Source: Treponema sp. (GTDB taxonomy: Bacteria > Spirochaetota > Spirochaetia > Treponematales > Breznakiellaceae). Taken from it: a DNA stretch of 5,079 nt. Numbering within the stretch: the stretch's first letter is position 1; the number at the start of each line of letters is the position of its first letter. Location: the NCBI GenBank assembly GCA_031256115.1, contig JAIRRF010000137.1, positions 1-5,079 of the forward strand, written 5' to 3'. A program made the position numbers and the translations under genes. This document shows positions 1-5,079 of the stretch, in pieces. The notes beneath the pieces are model-generated. The model had not been told where the DNA came from, searched no databases, and saw only the letters and a program-made list of their open reading frames with translations.

Positions 1-93
1 GGATATGTAACTATAGAAGCACTGCCGGAGCCTGAAGATTTAATCGCAGCCAAAGAGGCCATGGGGGCATTAAATTTATTATTTGAGAGGTAA
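1..93 (+). CDS. C-terminal end of an upstream gene, possibly a TIM-barrel sugar isomerase/epimerase (partial)
   Basis: Reading frame 1 is open from the left edge to a TAA at 91-93 and encodes the last 30 residues of a protein whose start lies outside the window. The fragment begins GYVTIEALPEPEDL and ends in a short helix-like stretch, GALNLLFER. The pattern 'G-hydrophobic-x-IE-x-LP-x-P' followed by an Ala-rich helix resembles the end of xylose-isomerase-like TIM-barrel sugar phosphate isomerases/epimerases. In that family a Glu on the last strands is a metal ligand; here the candidate is the Glu of TIEALP. This assignment rests on a short motif and is inferred. The gene stops four bases before the dehydrogenase ATG and carries that gene's ribosome binding site in its last codons, so it is probably co-transcribed and translationally linked with it. 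A sugar isomerase would suit the neighbourhood, but another family cannot be excluded. Confidence 0.6.
   Translation, partial: GYVTIEALPEPEDLIAAKEAMGALNLLFER
85..90 (+). promoter_or_regulatory. Ribosome binding site that sets the dehydrogenase start
   Basis: GAGAGG sits seven bases before the ATG at 98. It lies inside the last codons of the upstream gene. It favours the ATG at 98 over an in-frame TTG at 83, because starting at 83 would place this site within the coding region. The ATG start also gives MRALVKY, the usual beginning of medium-chain dehydrogenases. Confidence 0.75.
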
Positions 94-97
94 AATC

Positions 98-1135
98 ATG
101 AGAGCACTAGTCAAATACGCAGAGGGAAAAGGAAATATTGAAGTACGGGACGTTGAAATGCCGAAAATCAACAAACCCGACGAAGTATTAATTAAGGTTC
201 ATGCCTGTGGAGTCTGTGGCACGGATCTGCACATTTTAAACGATGAGTTTAAAAGCTATCCCCCTGTCACGCTTGGTCACGAATTTAGCGGTACCATTGT
301 CGAAACAGGTACATCGGTAACAAAATGGAAAAAGGGCGACCGTGTAGTATGCGAGCCCTTCACAGGCGTTTGTTTTCGCTGCGAAACATGCAGGCGGGGA
401 TGGGTACATGTCTGTGAACATAAGCGTTCACCGGGCTGGGGAATAAACGGCGCCTTTACGGATTATGTGGTGGTTCCCGATATATTTTTACACAAAATAC
501 CTGACAATGTTGATAATGTTACTGCAGCGCTTTGCGAGCCCCTGGCAATTGTAACCCATGAAGTCCTTGAGCGCGGCGAAATTGGGCCCCAGGATTTTGT
601 CGCCGTTATTGGATCGGGGCCGATTGGAATCCTGGCAGCCTTTGCAGCAAAGGAAAACGGCGCCAGTAAGGTCGCGGTCATTGACAAGGCTTCAGGCACT
701 GCCTTGCGGCTTCCGACTGCTGAAAAAGTCGGAGCAGATTATATATTTAATTCCGATGATCTGGACGCAGCAAAAGCCATCCTGGACATTACCGGCGGTA
801 AAGGCGCAGATTTGGTTGTCGAAGCCAGCGGCGCCCAGGGAGGAATCGACCTTGCCGTAAATACGGTAAAAAAGCTTGGCACAATCACGGCGGTAGGCAT
901 ACCCTCTTCTGATCGAATTTCAGTCCGCTGGGGTGATTTAATAAAAAAAGTTGCCACCATACGCTTTAATCTCAGTTCAAGCTATACAGCTTGGGATCGT
1001 GCGCTTTCAATGATGTCCAATACAAAACGGGATTTATCTCAAATCATTACGCACCGCAGCAGCATAGAAGACTGGAAGCAGGTTTTCGATGACCTTATCG
1101 CAGGAAAGGGTGTTAAGGCGATGTTTATACCATGA
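98..1135 (+). CDS. Zinc-dependent medium-chain alcohol/polyol dehydrogenase (sorbitol/threonine dehydrogenase-like)
   Basis: This is a 345-residue cytoplasmic oxidoreductase of the medium-chain dehydrogenase/reductase superfamily, of normal length and apparently intact. Seen in the sequence: CGVCGTD with C40, then GHE at 60-62 (H61, E62), and E147 in CEPLA. Together these match the catalytic zinc ligands of sorbitol-dehydrogenase-like enzymes. C92, C95, C98 and C106 have the C-x2-C-x2-C-x7-C spacing of the structural zinc lobe. GSGPIG at 172-177 is the Rossmann dinucleotide loop. D196, near the end of the second Rossmann strand (VAVID), suggests NAD+ over NADP+. The family oxidises a secondary alcohol of a polyol, sugar acid or amino acid (sorbitol, L-iditol, L-idonate, galactitol, threonine), and the exact substrate cannot be told from these motifs. 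The start is the ATG at 98, seven bases after GAGAGG. The stop overlaps the ATG of the next gene (ATGA), implying coupled translation. The sugar kinase and gnd downstream favour a sugar or polyol substrate over threonine or a simple alcohol. Confidence 0.93.
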   Translation: MRALVKYAEGKGNIEVRDVEMPKINKPDEVLIKVHACGVCGTDLHILNDEFKSYPPVTLGHEFSGTIVETGTSVTKWKKGDRVVCEPFTGVCFRCETCRRGWVHVCEHKRSPGWGINGAFTDYVVVPDIFLHKIPDNVDNVTAALCEPLAIVTHEVLERGEIGPQDFVAVIGSGPIGILAAFAAKENGASKVAVIDKASGTALRLPTAEKVGADYIFNSDDLDAAKAILDITGGKGADLVVEASGAQGGIDLAVNTVKKLGTITAVGIPSSDRISVRWGDLIKKVATIRFNLSSSYTAWDRALSMMSNTKRDLSQIITHRSSIEDWKQVFDDLIAGKGVKAMFIP

Positions 1136-2430
1136 ATATTTTGAATGGTGAATGGGTGCCTCACTGCCCGAATCCCGGTTTGGTTCTGGAATTCCATTTG
1201 GAAAATGGCTTCCTGGAAATAACATCCGGACAGGAGAACCGCATATTTGGATATTATGAAAAGCGCCTTGAGGCTTCGTCGGAAGCATATTATTGCCTGG
1301 ATGTGTTATTCTCTGCCGACGGGGTAAAAGACATATTACGCAGTGTATTGTGTCTGGTCGAATGGGAACAGGGACGCGGTGCGGATGAACGCTGTGCCCA
1401 GGAGATCATGAGCGATTTTTCAACAGAGGGCAAAAGTATCAGGGGCCGCTTGATTTGTTGTGCGCCGTACAATACTCAATATGCAAAGATCCAGCTCGGG
1501 CTCCGTTATGCTTCAAATGCAAAAATAGTTTTTTCAGATGCAGCCTGGAGTCAGGTATCCCCGCCAGAGTCCCGCAGGGCAAAAATCGGCGTATGTCAAT
1601 GGAATCCATCGAAATCCGGCGGCAAAGACGACTATCTTACCCAGCTTGAGGGACTGCTTCAAGGCGCCGGTGAAGCCGGCTGTGATCTTATGCTCCTGCC
1701 GGAGTTCTGTGATACCTATGAGTGGAAAGAAAATTTCCTTTCCGCCGGTCCACTGACAGAGAATATAACCGTTTGTACAGCCTCCGGGTATGCAAAAAAG
1801 TATAAAATGTACGTTGTGGTACCGGTGGTCGAGAGGGACGGTAATCACGTTTTCAACACTTCCGCCATATTATCAAGAGACGGCAGTCTGGCCGGAAAAT
1901 ACCGCAAAACTCACTTATATTGGCCGGAAGCATGTAGCTGGAGTCTTACGCCGGGTGATGAGTTTCCAGTTTTTAAACTGGACTTTGGCATAATCGGCAT
2001 AGAAACATGTTATGACAACTGGAATGCGGACGTATGCAAACTTCTTGCTTTAAAGGGTGCAGAGCTTATTTTAATGCCTAACGAGGGTTACGACCCGCTT
2101 ATAATACCCGCCCGGGCGGTAGACAACCGGGTGTACTTGGCTGTTTCTTCACTTGCATTCGAAGGCGTAATTTATAATGCAAGAGGAGAAAAAATCGGGA
2201 AGGGCCAGGGCCCTATCCAAACCTGCGAAATTGATTTGAACGAAAGAGTGCCTCCATTCCCTGTGGCAGGCGGCAGTTGTAACTATGCCATGGGCGCCAG
2301 ACGATCGATGCACAATTCGATATCGGATCGTTTATACCAGGAGCTGCTTAACGAGATAAACAAATGGCAAAATATAAACGAAAGTTTTATGGACATGCGG
2401 GGTGATATTTCCGGAGAATTAAACAGATGA
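1132..2430 (+). CDS. Nitrilase-superfamily carbon-nitrogen hydrolase with an extra N-terminal domain
   Basis: This 432-residue protein probably hydrolyses a non-peptide C-N bond in an amide, carbamoyl compound or nitrile. From about residue 150 to 400 it reads as a nitrilase-fold domain opening with KIGVCQWNPS. The triad is visible: E191 in LLPEFCD, K259 in GKYRKTHLYW and C293 in GIETCYDNW. E266 is a candidate for the second glutamate that assists catalysis in this superfamily. FNTSAILSRDGSLAGKYRK is the usual run before the catalytic lysine. Residues 1-145 are additional. They are rich in alternating hydrophobic/polar stretches, and LGLRYASNAKIVFSDAAWS leads into PPESRRAKIGV, which resembles the end of a jelly-roll carbohydrate-binding-like domain (inferred). 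Stand-alone members are usually about 260-330 residues. There is no signal peptide or membrane segment, so it is likely cytoplasmic. The start overlaps the dehydrogenase stop by four bases and has only a weak AAGG at 1115-1118, so reinitiation is likely. The substrate is unknown; no motif points to a specific amidase, beta-ureidopropionase or true nitrilase. Confidence 0.88.
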   Translation: MNILNGEWVPHCPNPGLVLEFHLENGFLEITSGQENRIFGYYEKRLEASSEAYYCLDVLFSADGVKDILRSVLCLVEWEQGRGADERCAQEIMSDFSTEGKSIRGRLICCAPYNTQYAKIQLGLRYASNAKIVFSDAAWSQVSPPESRRAKIGVCQWNPSKSGGKDDYLTQLEGLLQGAGEAGCDLMLLPEFCDTYEWKENFLSAGPLTENITVCTASGYAKKYKMYVVVPVVERDGNHVFNTSAILSRDGSLAGKYRKTHLYWPEACSWSLTPGDEFPVFKLDFGIIGIETCYDNWNADVCKLLALKGAELILMPNEGYDPLIIPARAVDNRVYLAVSSLAFEGVIYNARGEKIGKGQGPIQTCEIDLNERVPPFPVAGGSCNYAMGARRSMHNSISDRLYQELLNEINKWQNINESFMDMRGDISGELNR

Positions 2431-2452
2431 GATACCTAATTGGAGAATTTTT

Positions 2453-3526
2453 ATGAAAATTAAAGATACATATACTTATGCAATACTGACGCCCACAAGC
2501 ATGGGGGTGCGTATAACACCCTTGGACAGACAACCGGTGGTATCCGGCAACCTGTATCAAATGCAGGCCACCAGCGCCGAGTCGAATGTCTTAACAATAT
2601 CCGCGTCACTGGGCCTTCGGACCAAGGCGCTGACTGCGTTTGTAAAAGACAGTGAAATCGCGCTTTTTATTAAGGGTGATTTACGAAGGCGTAATATGGA
2701 ATTCGAAGGCCCTGAAGTTCCGCAGGGCGGGCCTTGGGGTTACCGGCATCAATTCAACATCGCCGACAGCGGCAAGGGAATGCGCGGGCCCAGAGTACAA
2801 AACGATCGTGCCGGCGAGGTAGGTAAAACACTTAACATAAAAGACTTTGACCTTGACCGGCTCTTCGAAAAAGAAGGGGCGGCATTGCTGCATGTTTCCG
2901 GCCTCATAGCGGCGCTTTCCGCGGAAACCGGCGAGTTTTGCCTTAAGCTTGCGGAAAAGGCAAAGGCTTCCGGAACACTCATCAGTTTTGATTTAAATTA
3001 CCGCGCATCTTTTTGGAAGGACCGGGAAAATGAATTAAGGCAGCTCTTTACCATGTTGGCGCAAAAAACGGATATTCTTATCGGAAATGAAGAAGACTAT
3101 CAGCTTGCGCTGGGTATTGAAGGCCCCCAGGGCCACAGTTCCGGCCTTGGCGGGAAAATCGAAGATTTTAAACAAATGATCGAAAAAGCAAAAAAGGTTC
3201 TTCCTGATGTTTCTGCTTTTGCAAACACGCTCCGGGAAGTCATCAACGCCGATGAACATTTATGGGGAGCGCTTATGTTGGCGGACGGGAAATGGCACAG
3301 CGTTCCCCCAAGGAATATTCCTGTCCATGACAGGATTGGCGGCGGTGACGGATTTGTCGGGGGACTGCTCTATGGCTTTTTAAAAGACTGGCCTGCAGAA
3401 AAGTGTTTGCAATTTGGCTGGGCCTCCGGCGCATTCGTGGTTACGCTGTTAAGTGATTATGGTCAGCCCGTGGATGAATCCCAGATCTGGAGCATATACG
3501 AAGGCAATGCCAGGGTAAAACGATAA
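2453..3526 (+). CDS. PfkB-family sugar kinase, 2-keto-3-deoxygluconate kinase-like
   Basis: This is a 357-residue cytoplasmic kinase of the ribokinase/PfkB fold that transfers phosphate from ATP to a sugar or sugar acid. The C-terminal signature DRIGGGDGFVGG at 293-304 holds the anion-hole glycines G296-G298 and the catalytic base D299. SFDLNYRASFW at 178-188 is the middle motif shared with 2-keto-3-deoxygluconate kinases. AESNVLTISASLGLRTKALTAF at 42-63 corresponds to the first family motif; the two residues before A42 are T40-S41, where ribokinases usually carry a di-glycine hinge. FNIADSGKGMRGPRV around 101-115 falls in the lid and substrate-contact region. The length is somewhat above the usual 300-340. 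GGAG at 2442-2445, seven bases from the ATG, supports the start. The assignment to 2-keto-3-deoxygluconate is by resemblance. Because gnd follows after only 13 bases, a gluconate-like aldonate is an alternative substrate, since its 6-phosphate would feed Gnd directly. Family confidence is high and substrate confidence is moderate to low. Confidence 0.9.
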   Translation: MKIKDTYTYAILTPTSMGVRITPLDRQPVVSGNLYQMQATSAESNVLTISASLGLRTKALTAFVKDSEIALFIKGDLRRRNMEFEGPEVPQGGPWGYRHQFNIADSGKGMRGPRVQNDRAGEVGKTLNIKDFDLDRLFEKEGAALLHVSGLIAALSAETGEFCLKLAEKAKASGTLISFDLNYRASFWKDRENELRQLFTMLAQKTDILIGNEEDYQLALGIEGPQGHSSGLGGKIEDFKQMIEKAKKVLPDVSAFANTLREVINADEHLWGALMLADGKWHSVPPRNIPVHDRIGGGDGFVGGLLYGFLKDWPAEKCLQFGWASGAFVVTLLSDYGQPVDESQIWSIYEGNARVKR

Positions 3527-3530
3527 GGAG
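3525..3530 (+). promoter_or_regulatory. Ribosome binding site of gnd overlapping the kinase stop codon
   Basis: AAGGAG begins in the last two bases of the kinase TAA (3524-3526) and ends nine bases before the gnd ATG at 3540. An out-of-frame ATG at 3533 is closer but does not read into Gnd. The overlap means a ribosome ending the kinase covers the gnd initiation region, which suggests translational coupling of the two enzymes. Confidence 0.75.
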
Positions 3531-3539
3531 TTATGTGTA

Positions 3540-4985
3540 ATGAAAAAGAATGACATAGGCGTCATTGGACTGGCGGTAATGGGAGAAAATCTGATACTCA
3601 ACATAGAGAGCAAAGGCTTTTCGGTGAGTATATATAACAGGACGGCACAAAAGGTTTCTCAATTACTCGAAACCCGGGCAAGGGGTAAAAATATTCAGGG
3701 CGCATACTCGCTGGAAGAATTTGTTGATCAACTGGAGCGCCCTCGCAAAGTCATGCTGCTCGTTAAAGCCGGCGATGCGGTTGAAGATCTTATAAACCAG
3801 ATAATTCCCCTGCTGGAACCGGGGGACATAATCATAGACGGCGGCAATTCCAATTATCTGGATACGATCCGCCGGACAGAACTTGTCGAAAGCAAGGGCC
3901 TGCTGTATATCGGGACCGGTGTCAGCGGCGGGGAAGAAGGAGCGCTTAGGGGCCCGTCCATTATGCCGGGGGGATCCAAACAGGCATGGCCCCATGTTAA
4001 GCCGATATTCCAGGCCATAGCTGCTAAAGTGGATGGCTCACCCTGCTGCGACTGGGTTGGGGACAACGGATCCGGCCACTACGTCAAGATGATTCATAAC
4101 GGCATAGAATACGGCGACATACAGCTTATCTGCGAAGCCTATCATCTTATGCGTGATTTATTGGATATGGATTCAGGTGAGATTGCTTCGAAGTTTGCCT
4201 ATTGGAATCAAACCGACCTTTCAAGCTTTCTGATTGAAATAACCGCGGATATCCTTAATTATAAAAATGAAAACGGTATTTATGAAGTAGATTGTATCCT
4301 TGACAGGGCCGGTCATAAGGGTACCGGCATATGGACAGGCGTAACAGCCCTGGAGCTTGGCGTTCCGTTAACGCTTATCTGCGAATCGGTATTCTCCCGT
4401 ATTCTTTCTTCCATGAAAGATGATCGAGTTAATGCTTCAAAAGTTATTACTAAAGCCGCACCCGTTTTTAACGGCGACAAAAACGCATTCATCGACGACA
4501 TTGGCAAAGCATTGCTGGCGTCTAAAATTGTGTCCTATGCTCAGGGCTTTGAACTTTTAAAGGCCGCTTCGGCATCATATGGCTGGGAGCTTGATTACGG
4601 CTCTATTGCGCTTATGTGGCGCGGGGGCTGCATCATCCGTAGCGTGTTCCTTGGTACCATAAAAGAAGCTTTTGAACGCGATCCCGGATTGAAAAACCTG
4701 ATGCTTGCACTGTATTTCAGGCAGAAACTCGAACAATCACTCCCCTCCTGGCGGCGTGTTGCTTCCACAGCAATTTTAAACGGCATTCCGGCCCCTGCAT
4801 TTTGCAGTGCACTGGCCTACTTTGACGGGTATACCTGTGCAAATCTACCTGCGAACCTCTTGCAGGCCATGCGCGATTACTTTGGGGCTCATCTCTATGA
4901 GCGAATAGACGCGCCGCGGGGGCAATTCTTTCATACCAATTGGACAGGAAAAGGCGGCACAACCACCGCAGCTCCGCCCAGCTAA
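3540..4985 (+). CDS. gnd: 6-phosphogluconate dehydrogenase, decarboxylating
   Basis: Gnd oxidises 6-phosphogluconate with NADP+ and releases CO2 and ribulose 5-phosphate, the oxidative pentose phosphate step; it acts in the cytoplasm as a dimer. The 481-residue length is that of the long bacterial/animal form. Visible features: the Rossmann loop GLAVMG at 10-15; N33-R34-T35, the usual NADP+ 2'-phosphate contact; IIIDGGNSNY at 97-106; VSGGEEGALRGPSIMPGG at 128-145; the catalytic K183 and E190 in KMIHNGIEYGD; the substrate-binding LDRAGHKGTGIW at 254-265 with K260; R287 in SVFSRI; and the C-terminal tail with R445 and H451, which reaches the partner subunit's active site. H259 occupies a position where the family signature normally has Asn, Gln or Ser. 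The protein ends after a Gly/Thr/Ala/Pro-rich tail. The gene lies 13 bases after the sugar kinase and probably shares its transcript and translation. Neither frameshift nor truncation is seen. Confidence 0.97.
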   Translation: MKKNDIGVIGLAVMGENLILNIESKGFSVSIYNRTAQKVSQLLETRARGKNIQGAYSLEEFVDQLERPRKVMLLVKAGDAVEDLINQIIPLLEPGDIIIDGGNSNYLDTIRRTELVESKGLLYIGTGVSGGEEGALRGPSIMPGGSKQAWPHVKPIFQAIAAKVDGSPCCDWVGDNGSGHYVKMIHNGIEYGDIQLICEAYHLMRDLLDMDSGEIASKFAYWNQTDLSSFLIEITADILNYKNENGIYEVDCILDRAGHKGTGIWTGVTALELGVPLTLICESVFSRILSSMKDDRVNASKVITKAAPVFNGDKNAFIDDIGKALLASKIVSYAQGFELLKAASASYGWELDYGSIALMWRGGCIIRSVFLGTIKEAFERDPGLKNLMLALYFRQKLEQSLPSWRRVASTAILNGIPAPAFCSALAYFDGYTCANLPANLLQAMRDYFGAHLYERIDAPRGQFFHTNWTGKGGTTTAAPPS

Positions 4986-5003
4986 AACACCCGGAAACCA
5001 CAC

Positions 5004-5072
5004 GTGATGCCTCAAAAGAAAATCTAGCCCAAGAAAGTGTGCCTCAAAAGTAGAAATTCTAGCCGAAGGTTT
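5004..5072 (+). repeat. Two imperfect tandem copies of a 33-36 base unit downstream of gnd
   Basis: Unit 1 runs about 5004-5036 and unit 2 about 5037-5072, head to tail. They share TGCCTCAAAAG exactly (5008-5018 and 5040-5050) and TCTAGCC exactly (5023-5029 and 5058-5064), both followed by a purine-rich end. Unit 2 has three extra bases between these blocks, which create the inverted repeat TAGAA-A-TTCTA at 5051-5061. The matching place in unit 1 has the weaker AGA-AAA-TCT. CTCAAGA at 5073-5079 may be a degenerate third start cut by the window edge, at nearly the same period (32, then 30). No open reading frame crosses the region and no GC-rich hairpin followed by T's is present, so it does not look like an intrinsic terminator. 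The spacing is too short and the similarity too continuous for CRISPR. Confidence 0.6.
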
Positions 5073-5079
5073 CTCAAGA

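Noticed and set aside
83..97. TTG at 83 as an earlier start of the dehydrogenase
   Set aside because: It would put the clear GAGAGG ribosome binding site inside the gene and add five residues not expected before the conserved MRALVKY start; ATG at 98 is better.
1194..1208. Small inverted repeat CCATTT-GGA-AAATGG within the nitrilase gene
   Set aside because: Six-base arms within coding sequence are expected by chance, and the position has no relation to a gene boundary.
1534..1848. A 104-residue open frame on the minus strand inside the nitrilase gene
   Set aside because: It lies wholly opposite a well-supported gene with intact catalytic residues and shows no recognisable domain.
2431..2452. 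Possible promoter or terminator between the nitrilase and kinase genes
   Set aside because: The gap is only 22 bases and is accounted for by the kinase ribosome binding site; no hairpin fits.
3663..3995. A 110-residue open frame on the minus strand inside gnd
   Set aside because: It is antisense to the highly conserved Gnd N-terminal domain, and its composition is Cys/Phe/Pro-rich without domain character; it is a shadow frame.
5004..5079. CRISPR array or intrinsic terminator after gnd
   Set aside because: The repeat blocks are contiguous imperfect tandem units without unique spacers of constant length. No GC-rich stem with a following T-run is seen on the + strand.

Overview
The window holds one tightly packed, single-direction block of five genes on the + strand. 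They are the tail of an unidentified gene (probably a TIM-barrel sugar isomerase/epimerase), a zinc-dependent polyol/sugar dehydrogenase, a nitrilase-superfamily amidohydrolase with an extra N-terminal domain, a PfkB-family sugar kinase resembling 2-keto-3-deoxygluconate kinases, and a full-length decarboxylating 6-phosphogluconate dehydrogenase (gnd). About 94 bases of non-coding DNA follow and contain two imperfect tandem copies of a roughly 33-36 base unit.

Layout: the first gene stops at 93, and the dehydrogenase starts at 98 on a ribosome binding site lying inside the end of the upstream gene. The dehydrogenase and nitrilase overlap by four bases (ATGA, 1132-1135). The nitrilase and kinase are 22 bases apart. 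The kinase and gnd are 13 bases apart, with the Shine-Dalgarno sequence of gnd overlapping the kinase stop codon. There is no room for an internal promoter or terminator between any pair, so these genes very probably share one transcript. Its promoter lies upstream of the window, and no convincing terminator is visible before the right edge.

Function (inference): the content fits catabolism of a sugar acid or polyol derivative. An isomerase/epimerase and an NAD-type dehydrogenase would interconvert sugar or polyol intermediates. The kinase would phosphorylate an aldonate or ketodeoxyaldonate. Gnd would oxidatively decarboxylate 6-phosphogluconate to ribulose 5-phosphate. The nitrilase-type enzyme is the odd member and suggests that the incoming substrate may carry an amide, or that nitrogen is released along the way. 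The actual substrate cannot be read from the sequence.

Organism: this is a bacterium with ordinary codon use, mixed A/T- and G/C-ending codons and good Shine-Dalgarno sites. The style of Gnd and of the kinase reminds me of gut anaerobes, perhaps spirochaetes (Treponema-like) or Firmicutes. This is an impression from memory and is held weakly. I see no mobile element, CRISPR array, RNA gene or phage gene. The window looks like ordinary metabolic DNA with a few points worth checking.
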